Shown here: positions 16,610 to 24,943 of the stretch, piece after piece
How positions within the stretch are numbered: the first letter of the stretch is position 1
Layout of the letters: each line of letters starts with the position of its first letter
Assembly: GCA_958417225.1 (NCBI GenBank)
Contig: CATZCM010000011.1
Coordinates: 1-46,019 of the forward strand
Length of the DNA: 46,019 bases
From: an uncultured Eubacteriales bacterium
GTDB taxonomy: Bacteria > Bacillota > Clostridia > Oscillospirales > Acutalibacteraceae
Direction of reading: 5' to 3'
Made by a program: the position numbers and the translations under genes
Notes under the pieces: model-generated
The model's input: the letters and a program-made list of their open reading frames with translations, nothing else
Told to the model about the DNA's origin: nothing
Database searches by the model: none

Positions 16610-17732
16610 AAAATGGGCAAAATTTTTGAAAAGACCAATAACATCAACCCTTATAGCAATTTTGTGCGGGTTTGTAGTTGCGTGCATAGTTCTTGCGTTA
16701 TCAGGTTTTAATGCTATAGATGCAATGAATGCATTAGGGAGTGGCATCTTTGGTAAACCAAAATATATGTTAGATGTACTTATGAAAAGTACACCAATAA
16801 TAATTACAGGGATAAGTGTAGCTTTTGCTTTTAGAACAGGGCTTTTTAATATTGGTGCAGAAGGTCAGTATATAATGGGATCATTAGCTGCGGTGGTTGT
16901 GGGAATATATCTTAATTTACCACCAATTATTCAAGTTCCAATAATAATTTTATCTGGAATGTTGGCTGGTGCTGTATGGGGTGCAATAGTTGGTTTTTTA
17001 AAATCTCGTTTTGGAATACATGAAGTTATTACGAGTATCATGCTTAATTGGATAGCTTTTTATATTTCAAATTTTGTAGCTTTTAATGATGCCAGTCCAT
17101 TTCATAAATTTGGTACAAATACAACATATCCGATAAACGAATCTGGATTTACAATGCCGTTCTATTTTTGGAAAAAATCAGCTGCAGGAGTGAAAACCTT
17201 GCGTAGTAACAAGGCTTTGTCAGAACTGATGAGTGTTGATATTAGCTATGGAATTATAATTGCTGTAGTTTTAGCTTTTGTAGTGTCGTGGTTTCTGAAA
17301 AAAACTACAAAGGGTTTTGAATTAAGATCTGTAGGGTATAATCCTTTGGCGTCAAAATTTGCAGGTATAGATGTAAATCGCAGTGTTTTTCGTGCTATGA
17401 TGATTTCAGGTGCGATATCAGGATTAGCAGGAGTGCTGGTTGTAACGGGAGTTACCCCACACAATATCTCAAATTTAAATGTTTTTGTAAATAATGGGTT
17501 TAATGGAATGCTAGTAGCTCTTGTGGCGTCAAGCTCTCCTACTGGTTGTATACTGTCAGGGGTGTTTTTTAGCGCACTTATATATGGCGGAAGAAATATC
17601 CAGTCAGAGTTAAATGCGCCTTCAGAGATAATTAACATTATGATTGGAACAATTGTTTTCTTTGTAGCACTTACGAAGATTATTCCGGAACTCGTGAATA
17701 GACACAAAAAGAAAAGGAGCACAAATATATGA
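16599..17732 (+). CDS. Nucleoside ABC transporter permease (YufP/NupP type)
   Basis: 377 residues, about ten membrane segments, BPD_transp_2 family. Typical motifs: FAFRTGLFNIGAEGQY near the N-terminus and GYNPLASKFAGIDVNRS in the cytoplasmic coupling loop. It starts at GTG within the end of the ATPase gene, with GGGAGG upstream. It forms a heterodimeric channel with the next permease, with BMP as the substrate receptor. A basic tail (HKKKRS) lies in the cytoplasm. Confidence 0.92.
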   Translation: MRSEKWAKFLKRPITSTLIAILCGFVVACIVLALSGFNAIDAMNALGSGIFGKPKYMLDVLMKSTPIIITGISVAFAFRTGLFNIGAEGQYIMGSLAAVVVGIYLNLPPIIQVPIIILSGMLAGAVWGAIVGFLKSRFGIHEVITSIMLNWIAFYISNFVAFNDASPFHKFGTNTTYPINESGFTMPFYFWKKSAAGVKTLRSNKALSELMSVDISYGIIIAVVLAFVVSWFLKKTTKGFELRSVGYNPLASKFAGIDVNRSVFRAMMISGAISGLAGVLVVTGVTPHNISNLNVFVNNGFNGMLVALVASSSPTGCILSGVFFSALIYGGRNIQSELNAPSEIINIMIGTIVFFVALTKIIPELVNRHKKKRSTNI

Positions 17733-18607
17733 TCGTTGTAACTAGTGTTATAATAAGTGCACTTATGTATTCTACACCTTATATATTCGGGGCGCTTGGT
17801 GGAGTGATTTCAGAGAAATCTGGTGTTGTAAACATTGGTATTGAGGGAATGATGACAATAGGTGCTTTTGCAGGGGCTGCATCTGCTTATTTTTCAGGTA
17901 ATCCGTGGATTGGTTTTTTGGTGGCAGGACTATCAGGTAGTTTACTTGCTTTGTTACATGCAATGGCTTCGATTACATTTAAAGCTGACCAAACTATCTC
18001 AGGGATAGCGCTTAACTTTATTGGCCCAGGGTTTGCACTTTTTCTGTCTAGGAGATTTTTTAACGATTCGACGTCTACATTGAAAGTTGAGAAAACTATG
18101 ACGAAATTGTTTAATGGAAACCTCGAAATGACATTTTTAATTGCAATTGTATGTACTTTAATTTTAAGTTTCATATTGTATAGGACTAAATTGGGTCTTC
18201 GTATACGCGCAGTTGGTGAACATCCGGCGGCCGCAGATACTATGGGCGTTAATGTGTATCTAATAAGATATATGTGTGTAATTGCATCAGGATTTTTGGC
18301 TGGATTAGGTGGTGCTGCCGTTACTATTTCAATAACTTCATCATTTGCACCAGCTTCAATTAGTGGGCAAGGATTTATAGCTTTGGCAGCTGTTATATTT
18401 GGAAAATGGAAACCATTAGGTGCTTTTTGGGCATGTATGTTTTTTGGACTTACCAAGGCAATTGCTACGGTTTTGAACTTGCCTATACCGAACGAGATTC
18501 TTTCAACATTGCCATATGTGATTACAATTGTCGTTTTAATTATATTCGTAGGACGATCATCTGCACCAAAGGCCGATGGTGTACCTTATGTAAAAGGAGA
18601 ACGGTAA
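17729..18607 (+). CDS. Nucleoside ABC transporter permease (YufQ/NupQ type)
   Basis: 292 residues, about eight to nine membrane segments. SGVVNIGIEGMMTIGAF near the N-terminus and the coupling segment GLRIRAVGEHPAAADTMGVN identify the second permease of BMP-type nucleoside importers. Its ATG overlaps the previous stop (ATGA), so the two subunits are translationally coupled. deoC follows after a single base. Confidence 0.92.
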   Translation: MIVVTSVIISALMYSTPYIFGALGGVISEKSGVVNIGIEGMMTIGAFAGAASAYFSGNPWIGFLVAGLSGSLLALLHAMASITFKADQTISGIALNFIGPGFALFLSRRFFNDSTSTLKVEKTMTKLFNGNLEMTFLIAIVCTLILSFILYRTKLGLRIRAVGEHPAAADTMGVNVYLIRYMCVIASGFLAGLGGAAVTISITSSFAPASISGQGFIALAAVIFGKWKPLGAFWACMFFGLTKAIATVLNLPIPNEILSTLPYVITIVVLIIFVGRSSAPKADGVPYVKGER

Positions 18608-18608
18608 T

Positions 18609-19247
18609 ATGGATGTAAAAAAAATTTTGTCTATGGTGGATCATACGTGTTTATCGCAAAGTGCCACGTGGAAAAAAATAAAACAAATTTGTGATGAGGG
18701 AATGAAATTTGAAACTGCTTCAGTGTGTATACCTCCGTCCTTTGTTAGACGCGCATCTGAGTACGTTGGCGGAAAGTTAAAAATTTGTACCGTTGTGGGT
18801 TTTCCAAATGGATACAATACTACTGAAACAAAAATCTTTGAAACTAAAGATGCGATAAATAATGGAGCAAATGAGATTGATATGGTGGTAAACCTCGGTT
18901 TTATCAAAGATGAGAAATATGCAGAGCAACTTGATGAAATAAAAAAAATCAAAGTTTTGTGCCAGGAAAAAGTTTTGAAGGTTATTATAGAAACATGTTT
19001 TTTAAGTGATGATGAGAAGAAAAAAATGTGTGAGATTGTTACGAAATCAGAAGCCGATTTTATAAAGACATCGACTGGGTTCGCTGAAAAAGGAGCTACT
19101 TTTGAGGATGTTGCTTTACTTAAAAAATATGTTGGTCCATCAGTTGGGGTGAAAGCTGCAGGTGGAATTAAGTCTTTTGATGATGCGGAAAAATTTATTG
19201 AACTAGGAGCATCACGTCTTGGTACAAGTAAATTAATTGGTGGGTGA
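18609..19247 (+). CDS. deoC: Deoxyribose-phosphate aldolase
   Basis: 212 residues. It cleaves 2-deoxyribose 5-phosphate to glyceraldehyde 3-phosphate and acetaldehyde, completing deoxynucleoside breakdown. Motifs: MVDHTCLS at the N-terminus, TVVGFPNGYNTTETK, NEIDMVVNLGFI, VIIETCFLS, the Schiff-base lysine in ADFIKTSTGF, and VGVKAAGGI with the second catalytic Lys. It is tightly coupled to the permease upstream; the next gene starts 8 bases after its stop. Confidence 0.95.
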   Translation: MDVKKILSMVDHTCLSQSATWKKIKQICDEGMKFETASVCIPPSFVRRASEYVGGKLKICTVVGFPNGYNTTETKIFETKDAINNGANEIDMVVNLGFIKDEKYAEQLDEIKKIKVLCQEKVLKVIIETCFLSDDEKKKMCEIVTKSEADFIKTSTGFAEKGATFEDVALLKKYVGPSVGVKAAGGIKSFDDAEKFIELGASRLGTSKLIGG

Positions 19248-19254
19248 TGGAAAA

Positions 19255-20397
19255 ATGAAAAGAAAAATAATTTGTATATTGGTAAGTGCGTTTATAGTGT
19301 CAATTGTAGCTTTTTGTATGCACAAACGGTATGAATATAAAAGAGATATTCCTACAGACATTTATTCTTTTTTGAAAGCGGATGTTAGAGAAAATTCGGT
19401 TGTGCTTTTTGAACCAAATCCGTATCATTATGAGTGCACTCCTGGCTATTTAAAATATCTTGTTGATTTGGGGTATAATGTAGATCTTCTTGTGCAGCCA
19501 TTTGCTGAGGATGCACTTTGTCGCTTTGAAAAAAAAGATAATGTAAGGTGTTTCAATTATGAAAAATTAGACGACATAAAAAAATATTCTTCACTAATAA
19601 AAAAGCAGTTTGAAAAATATCATAAGGTTTTGGTGCAAACGTCTGATCCATCAAAAAAAGAGTTGTATAAATCTTTGGGTGTGTTGAAGAATGATAGCAA
19701 TTCAATTCTCGTTTTTCATCGTTCAGATTTTGTAGGTGAGCAAGGCCTTTCAGTTGAAAAATTTTATGATCAGAATAGAGTTATCTTTTTAGGAGACCTT
19801 GGAAAAGGGCTCTATGTAAATCCTCATTACTTTGGAGAATTTCCGGTTCATAGTAAAAATCATAAGACTAGGTTTTTTATTACATCAACTGTGGATCGCG
19901 ATTATACTCCGCTTATTGAAGCAGCTAAAGGTTTAAGTAACAGCGGGCTGGATTTTGAAGTGGTGGTTACTGGAGGTCAAACTTTTACGGAGGAAAACGT
20001 TCCAGATGAGATTAAAGAAAAGTTTATATTTAAAAAAAGAGTATTGTACAAAGATATGTATAATGAAGTTCAAAATAGTGATTATGTTATGGTGCTTCTT
20101 AATGCAGAACGCAAGGAAGATGATTATTTTAGACATATGCAAGTTACAGGAACAGCTCAGTTATCTTATGGATTTTTAAAACCTATGATTATAAATAGGG
20201 ATTTTGCGAAATTTTATAAACTGGATTCTGAAAATGCGTTTTTATATGAACAAGGCAATCTGGAAAAAACAATGCGCGAAGCTATTTTGTTAAAACAAAG
20301 TGATTATGAAAAAAAATGCAACAATTTAAAGAAAACTGCTGATAACATATTCTCGATTTCCCTTGAGAATATGAGAATTGCTTGCGATGGTAAATAA
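19255..20397 (+). CDS. Membrane-anchored GT-B fold glycosyltransferase-like protein
   Basis: About 380 residues from the ATG at 19255 (an upstream TTG at 19237 overlaps deoC). A single N-terminal membrane segment (about residues 4-22) precedes a ~350-residue two-lobed domain. The C-terminal half resembles group 4 glycosyltransferases: FFITSTVDRDYTPLIEAAKG, a DFEVVVTGG strand, a LYKDMYNEVQNSDYVMVLL segment, and AQLSYGFLKPMII where GT-B enzymes hold the nucleotide sugar. No ExxxxxxxE catalytic pair is clear. It sits in a nucleoside salvage operon, where I have no explanation for it. Confidence 0.6.
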   Translation: MKRKIICILVSAFIVSIVAFCMHKRYEYKRDIPTDIYSFLKADVRENSVVLFEPNPYHYECTPGYLKYLVDLGYNVDLLVQPFAEDALCRFEKKDNVRCFNYEKLDDIKKYSSLIKKQFEKYHKVLVQTSDPSKKELYKSLGVLKNDSNSILVFHRSDFVGEQGLSVEKFYDQNRVIFLGDLGKGLYVNPHYFGEFPVHSKNHKTRFFITSTVDRDYTPLIEAAKGLSNSGLDFEVVVTGGQTFTEENVPDEIKEKFIFKKRVLYKDMYNEVQNSDYVMVLLNAERKEDDYFRHMQVTGTAQLSYGFLKPMIINRDFAKFYKLDSENAFLYEQGNLEKTMREAILLKQSDYEKKCNNLKKTADNIFSISLENMRIACDGK

Positions 20398-20421
20398 TTA
20401 TGTGAAAAGGATGGTCTAATT

Positions 20422-20826
20422 ATGAAATATGTTAATGAACTAATTTCACGGGCAATAAAAGCGAGAGAAGCGTCGTATTCACCTTATTCTCATTTTAAGG
20501 TAGGAGCGGCACTTATCACTAAAAATGGAAAAATCTATGATGGGTGTAATATTGAATCAGCATCGTATCCACTTTGCAATTGTGCGGAAAGAACTGCATT
20601 TTTCAAAGCGGTGAGTGAAGGTGAAAGAGAGTTTGAAGCGATTGCGATTGTGGGAGCGTTGGAAGGCGAAGACATAACTGAAATTTGTACACCATGTGGT
20701 GCATGTAGGCAGGTTATGATGGAATTTTGTGAACCAAAGAAATTTAAGATTATTTTGCCATCAAATCCAAATAAGTATGATGTGTATACACTTGATGAAT
20801 TGTTACCACTTGGGTTTAAATTGTGA
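20422..20826 (+). CDS. cdd: Cytidine deaminase
   Basis: 134 residues, the tetrameric short form. It converts cytidine and deoxycytidine to uridine and deoxyuridine, which the pyrimidine phosphorylase downstream can split. Zinc and catalytic motifs are complete: CAERTAFFKA (zinc Cys and proton-shuttle Glu) and PCGACRQVMMEF (two zinc Cys). SPYSHFKVGAAL binds the ribose. The ATG follows AAAAGGATGG. A strong terminator lies between it and deoA, which would lower deoA transcription from the upstream promoter. Confidence 0.96.
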   Translation: MKYVNELISRAIKAREASYSPYSHFKVGAALITKNGKIYDGCNIESASYPLCNCAERTAFFKAVSEGEREFEAIAIVGALEGEDITEICTPCGACRQVMMEFCEPKKFKIILPSNPNKYDVYTLDELLPLGFKL

Positions 20827-20843
20827 ATTTAAATGTAAATGCT

Positions 20844-20871
20844 GTGTGGGTGACACACCCACACCTTTTTT
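20844..20871 (+). terminator. Strong intrinsic terminator between cdd and pyrimidine phosphorylase
   Basis: A perfect 9-bp stem GTGTGGGTG/CACCCACAC with an ACA loop, then C and six T. It stands 17 bases after the cdd stop. Read-through or an unseen promoter must feed the next gene. Confidence 0.8.
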
Positions 20872-20904
20872 ATAAATTTTAGTTTTTAAAAGGAGTGCTT
20901 GTTA

Positions 20905-22230
20905 ATGAGAATGTACGATGTCATTTTGAAAAAACGTTCGGGGGAAGAGTTGTCAGATGAAGAGATAAAATTTGTTGTTGATGGGTATGTTGATGGAAAA
21001 ATAGAAGATTATCAAATGTCAGCACTTTTGATGGCGATTTATTTTAAGGGAATGAGTGTAAAGGAAACTGTTGCATTGACAAAATGTATGGCAAATTCAG
21101 GAGAAATGATAGATCTATCTTCTATCCCAGGTATTAAGGTGGATAAGCATAGTACGGGTGGAGTTGGTGATAAGACCACTTTGATTATTTCACCTATAGT
21201 TGCTAGCTTAGGTGTACCAGTTGCAAAAATGAGCGGTAGAGGCCTTGGTCATACTGGAGGTACAGTTGACAAGTTAGAGTCAATTCCGGGGCTTAAGATG
21301 TCGATTGATCGGGATAAATTCTTTTCGATAGTTCGTAGAGTTGGGGTAAGCGTGATAGGTCAATCTGGAAATTTAGTGCCTGCCGATAAAAAAATATATG
21401 CCCTTCGTGATGTTACAGCCACAGTTGATAGTATTCCACTTATAGCATCAAGTGTGATGAGTAAAAAAATTGCTGCAGGATCTGATTGTATATTGCTTGA
21501 CGTAAAATGCGGAAGTGGTGCATTTATGAAAACTTTGGATGATGCGATTACTTTGGCACGTGCCATGGTCGACATTGGTAATGGGGCTGGAAGAACGACA
21601 GTAGCGCTTGTTACTGATATGGATCGGCCGCTTGGAAATACTATTGGCAACTCACTTGAGGTAATAGAAGCTTGCCAAACGCTTCAAGGTAGAGGTCCAA
21701 AAGATTTATTTGATTTGTGTGTGGAACTTTCTGCACAAATGCTCGTACTTGCTGGAAAGGGTACAAAAGATGATTGTACTAAGAAAGTTTTGAGTGTTAT
21801 CGAAAATGGAAAAGCTTTTGAAAAATTTAAAGAGATGGTTAGTGCACAAGGTGGGGATGTTAGCGTGCTTGATGATCCGGATAAGTTTATGAAAGCAAAT
21901 GTTGAGTATGCTGTAAAAGCAATGAGTGATGGATATATATTCTCAACAGATGCGCAAGAATTTGGTAGGGCATCGATGCTTTTAGGAGCAGGTCGTGAGA
22001 CTAAAGATAGTGTTATAGATTATAGTGCTGGTATTGTTTTACATAAAGCTAAAGGTGATTATGTGCACAAAGGTGACATTATTGCGACTTTTTATGCGAA
22101 AAGTATCGATATGTGCAAAAATGCTGAAAAAGTATTTCAGAACGCTTTGTGTATAAATTCTTGTCAGCCAGTTCATGAACCAATTATTTTTGCGTGTGTA
22201 ACTGGTGATGGGGTTATTAGATATAAATAA
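20905..22230 (+). CDS. pdp: Pyrimidine-nucleoside phosphorylase
   Basis: 441 residues. It splits uridine and thymidine (and deoxyuridine) with phosphate. Family signature: IKVDKHSTGGVGDKTTLI and KMSGRGLGHTGGT, with the phosphate-binding Lys and Ser; C-terminal barrel-sandwich domain with HKAKGDYVHKGD. The ATG at 20905 (MRMYDVI) is 9 bases after AGGAG and matches the start of homologues; TTG at 20899 and ATG at 20911 are alternatives. Pdp and thymidine phosphorylase (DeoA) are hard to separate by eye; Pdp is usual in Firmicutes. Confidence 0.93.
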   Translation: MRMYDVILKKRSGEELSDEEIKFVVDGYVDGKIEDYQMSALLMAIYFKGMSVKETVALTKCMANSGEMIDLSSIPGIKVDKHSTGGVGDKTTLIISPIVASLGVPVAKMSGRGLGHTGGTVDKLESIPGLKMSIDRDKFFSIVRRVGVSVIGQSGNLVPADKKIYALRDVTATVDSIPLIASSVMSKKIAAGSDCILLDVKCGSGAFMKTLDDAITLARAMVDIGNGAGRTTVALVTDMDRPLGNTIGNSLEVIEACQTLQGRGPKDLFDLCVELSAQMLVLAGKGTKDDCTKKVLSVIENGKAFEKFKEMVSAQGGDVSVLDDPDKFMKANVEYAVKAMSDGYIFSTDAQEFGRASMLLGAGRETKDSVIDYSAGIVLHKAKGDYVHKGDIIATFYAKSIDMCKNAEKVFQNALCINSCQPVHEPIIFACVTGDGVIRYK

Positions 22231-22248
22231 AAAAGGAGTAATTTAAAG

Positions 22249-23028
22249 TTGTTTATGTACTGGGGAAATTCCAATAAAAAAGTAAAGGGACGTTTGAATT
22301 TTAAATATAAGAAACAGAAGATTTCTACATTACGCATTGCAATGTATGTGTTGCCGCTAACAATTATAGTGTTGAGTATTGTAACAGTTGTATTTGCGAT
22401 GGATTACGAAAAAAAAATTAATTCAACAAAAACAGTCGTTTCAAGTGAGGTAATTGAAGATGACCAGGATAAAAATAAAGATTCTTTAATTATTGTAAAT
22501 GAAACTCATAAATTAAGTAGAAGTTATTCACCAAGTATAGTATCTTGCAAAGGTGTTTTATGCAATGAAATTGCAAAAAATGATCTTGAAAAACTTATAG
22601 ATGCTGCAAATAAAAATGGATACAAATTAGAATTGACTTGTGGATATACTACGGAAAGTGAACAGCAACGTATCTATGATGAAAAAATTGAATCTGTTAT
22701 GAAAAGCGATCCATCATGTACGAAAGTAAAAGCAATAATTGAAGTGAACAAAATGATGGGGGCGTCAGATTCGGATGAACATAGGACAGGTTTGCTTTTT
22801 GACTTTAAAGTTAAGGGCCAAAGTGCTGAATCTTTTCAAGATTCTGATGCATATAAATGGATGTTAAGATATGCACCTGAGTACGGATTTATACTCAGAT
22901 TTCCAAAATCAAAAGAATTTAAAACTAGAATATATTTTAATCCGAATTCTTTTAGGTTTGTAGGTAGGAGCAATGCGAAAAATATGCAAATAACTGGAAC
23001 ATGTTTGGAGGAATTTGTTGATAGTTGA
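22249..23028 (+). CDS. Membrane-anchored VanY-like (peptidase M15) protein lacking catalytic residues
   Basis: 259 residues from a TTG behind AAAGGAG, or 257 from an ATG at 22255. A basic N-terminus and one membrane segment (about 31-50) are followed by an extracellular D,D-carboxypeptidase fold: TCGYTTESEQQRIY, the SxHxxGxxxD-like motif DEHRTGLLFD (His178, Asp185), and YGFILRFPKSKE. Where VanY enzymes have the E-P-W-H catalytic motif, this protein reads N-P-N-S (231-234). The catalytic Glu and the third zinc ligand are therefore missing. It probably binds cell-wall peptides without cleaving them, or is decaying. It follows pdp after 18 bases. Confidence 0.75.
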   Translation: MFMYWGNSNKKVKGRLNFKYKKQKISTLRIAMYVLPLTIIVLSIVTVVFAMDYEKKINSTKTVVSSEVIEDDQDKNKDSLIIVNETHKLSRSYSPSIVSCKGVLCNEIAKNDLEKLIDAANKNGYKLELTCGYTTESEQQRIYDEKIESVMKSDPSCTKVKAIIEVNKMMGASDSDEHRTGLLFDFKVKGQSAESFQDSDAYKWMLRYAPEYGFILRFPKSKEFKTRIYFNPNSFRFVGRSNAKNMQITGTCLEEFVDS

Positions 23029-23062
23029 GTTTTGCAATTTAACGTGTAATAATATAAAAAAT

Positions 23063-23113
23063 AATCGAGTAGGAAGTTCCCTTAACTGGAGGGAATATCT
23101 TACTCGATTTTGT
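23063..23113. terminator. Nested hairpin terminator between convergent genes
   Basis: Outer stem AATCGAGTA/TACTCGATT and inner stem TTCCCT/AGGGAA, followed on the plus strand by TTTTG. Placed 35 bases after the VanY-like gene and 40 bases from the end of the convergent minus-strand gene, it may serve both. Confidence 0.7.
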
Positions 23114-23149
23114 GATTTGAAATTATAATCTATAACTGTGTAGTTTTGT

Positions 23150-24079
23150 TTAAAGTGGTAGAGGAGCGTCGATGCTTTCTAAAACTTTAATTGCACATGG
23201 ATTTTTGCATTCTTTCAAGGAAAGAATTTGATTGTATATCATTACTTTTTTTACAAGGTTGACACGATTGTAAAAAAGTACCATGCTTTTTGCATTTTCA
23301 TCGGATGGATCATCTTTTACAGAAAGTACGTTGTTTATGAGTTCTGTTAATATGCCTATTTGCAATGAAGTATTTATATATAAACCCCTTCTTAAAGGTG
23401 ATTGCATATCTTGTAATGCGTTGTATGCGAATGGGTTTCCAGCGTTTTTTAAACTCGTTATAAATTTGTATATAAAGCATGCAGAAGAAAGATATAAATC
23501 TGAATTGTAAATTTCCTGTACTTTTTTTACATTTTCTTCTGTTGGATTTTTCATCATTTCTAAAATTATTTCGGTAGTCGTTAATTCATATTGATAAATT
23601 TCATTTTCCTCTGTGAGAAATTCTGATATTGGAGGAAAAGGGTTTGTAGTGTCAACTGAGGGCGTTAAGGTAGCACTTTGCCCTTGGTTTTGTTCATCGA
23701 CACTTATTGGTCTCATAAATTGTTTATCAGTTTTGCGAGTGAGTGACGTAGATATAGCACCTACACCTATATTTACTTGTAAAGCATCAGACTCATGTCG
23801 AAGTTGATCTTCCCTTGGTGAACTTGCCAATACAGTAGAGTCGGAAGATTCATCTGGTGACGCAGAAAGTGATGATAAATGGATTAATGGTGGATGTAAA
23901 TGGTGAACTAGCGGGGGATTTTTAGATACTAGTAGATGAGTGTCTTTTTCGACTGGATCCATTGCTTTAGCATTTGAAATTGTAATATTATTTGTGATGG
24001 TAAGTGTAAGCATTAAAGTTGCAATAAATTTTTTATTTGTTGATATTCTTGAATTATTTTGATTTTTTGACTTTTTCAT
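23150..24079 (-). CDS. Secreted protein with two internal helical repeats, unknown function
   Basis: 309 residues. A long basic N-region followed by a hydrophobic segment (about 20-35) ending near SNAKA gives a signal peptide. Then comes a ~100-residue low-complexity Ser/Pro/His-rich region. The C-terminal ~165 residues are two copies of one helical unit: NPTEENVKKVQEIYNSD... ending NALQDMQSPL, and DPSDENAKSMVLFYNRV... ending KVLESIDAPL. I recognise no family. The ATG follows AAGGAGGG. Its neighbours (GG-leader proteins, deubiquitinase-like protein) make an exported, host- or neighbour-directed role possible; that is inference. Confidence 0.6.
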   Translation of the reverse strand: MKKSKNQNNSRISTNKKFIATLMLTLTITNNITISNAKAMDPVEKDTHLLVSKNPPLVHHLHPPLIHLSSLSASPDESSDSTVLASSPREDQLRHESDALQVNIGVGAISTSLTRKTDKQFMRPISVDEQNQGQSATLTPSVDTTNPFPPISEFLTEENEIYQYELTTTEIILEMMKNPTEENVKKVQEIYNSDLYLSSACFIYKFITSLKNAGNPFAYNALQDMQSPLRRGLYINTSLQIGILTELINNVLSVKDDPSDENAKSMVLFYNRVNLVKKVMIYNQILSLKECKNPCAIKVLESIDAPLPL

Positions 24080-24247
24080 GAGAAAAATAGCCCTCCTTAA
24101 AAAGATTAAAATGTTTGATTTTTGTAATTTTATTATGAACTATAATTTATCTAAACAATTTATTCATTGTTTATTCTAATACATAAGTATAAATTGAATT
24201 GGAAAATTATAGTTAACTTGTAATTTCAAATATTTAATAAAAAATAT

Positions 24248-24281
24248 AATGATGGCGTTATATGATAAGAACGTCATCATT
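24248..24281 (-). terminator. Terminator of the minus-strand Nif11-like gene
   Basis: A 12-bp stem (AATGATGGCGTT/AACGTCATCATT with one G-T pair) and a 10-base loop; on the minus strand it is followed by an A/T-rich ATATTTTTTATT tract. The remaining ~290 bases between the two minus-strand genes are AT-rich with nothing else that I can support. Confidence 0.6.
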
Positions 24282-24370
24282 AATTATTTGTTAATATGAA
24301 TTTGGTTAGAAGATTGTTATTAATTTATTAGTCAATTAATAACAGAAATAAAATTTGTTAAAATATTTGT

Positions 24371-24661
24371 TTAATGTTGATTTCTGATTTGTTTAAGCCT
24401 AAATAATGCGAATATAGATATTAGTACACTATTGCTTATACCACCAGAGACACTTTCTAGTTCTTTTTCTGTTAATTCCTTAGAGTTACAAATTTTTTCT
24501 ATTTCATCTGAAATTTCATGGAACTCTTCTGAGGTTAAATTTGGAATTTTCTGCTGAAGTAATTGATAAAATTCTTCTTGTGTTTGGCACTTTTCGAGTT
24601 TTTTTGCGAGGTCATCGTCTGAGTTTATTAGGTCTATGAGATTTTCTACGTTTTTTTTCAT
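24371..24661 (-). CDS. Nif11-like double-glycine leader peptide protein
   Basis: 96 residues. Residues ~1-70 are a charged helical leader (NVENLIDLINSDDDLAKKL, then FYQLLQQKI and ELTEKELESVSGG) with the Nif11-type layout. It ends in a double-glycine site recognised by C39-peptidase ABC exporters. After GG, only ~24 residues remain, starting ISNSVLISIFALF, a hydrophobic helix. Such leaders usually direct modified peptides or small exported proteins. No modification enzyme or exporter gene lies in the window. The ATG sits behind a weak ribosome binding site. A strong promoter lies 80-107 bases upstream. Confidence 0.7.
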   Translation of the reverse strand: MKKNVENLIDLINSDDDLAKKLEKCQTQEEFYQLLQQKIPNLTSEEFHEISDEIEKICNSKELTEKELESVSGGISNSVLISIFALFRLKQIRNQH

Positions 24662-24739
24662 GAGAATTCACGCTTTTCTTAATGATTTTAAGAACATTAA
24701 TTTTGAAGTATATAATCAACCAAGATGTTCTTATTTATT

Positions 24740-24768
24740 ATTATATCATAACAACTATAAAGAGTCAA
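24740..24768 (-). promoter_or_regulatory. Promoter and inverted repeat upstream of the minus-strand Nif11-like gene
   Basis: On the minus strand TTGACT (24763-24768), 17-base spacer, TATAAT (24740-24745). In the ~70-base leader, TAAGAACAT pairs with ATGTTCTTA across 24687-24733, so the leader can form a long-loop hairpin or carry a protein-binding dyad. Confidence 0.6.
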
Positions 24769-24943
24769 ATAATATTTTTTTATGCTTTTATGGTTATTAA
24801 TATCTATTTTAAACAGTTAAAAGATATTACTACTTAACTTTAATGGTGTTAAATGATATTGATATATTTTTTAATTTATTTATTATAACTATAATTTCAA
24901 ATGTTTTATTTTGATATTGTTATTAAAAATTTAATTACTTGAT

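Noticed and set aside
17887..18456. 189-residue minus-strand frame inside the second permease gene
   Set aside because: It is antisense to a well-conserved permease gene and mirrors its codon pattern; no ribosome binding site.
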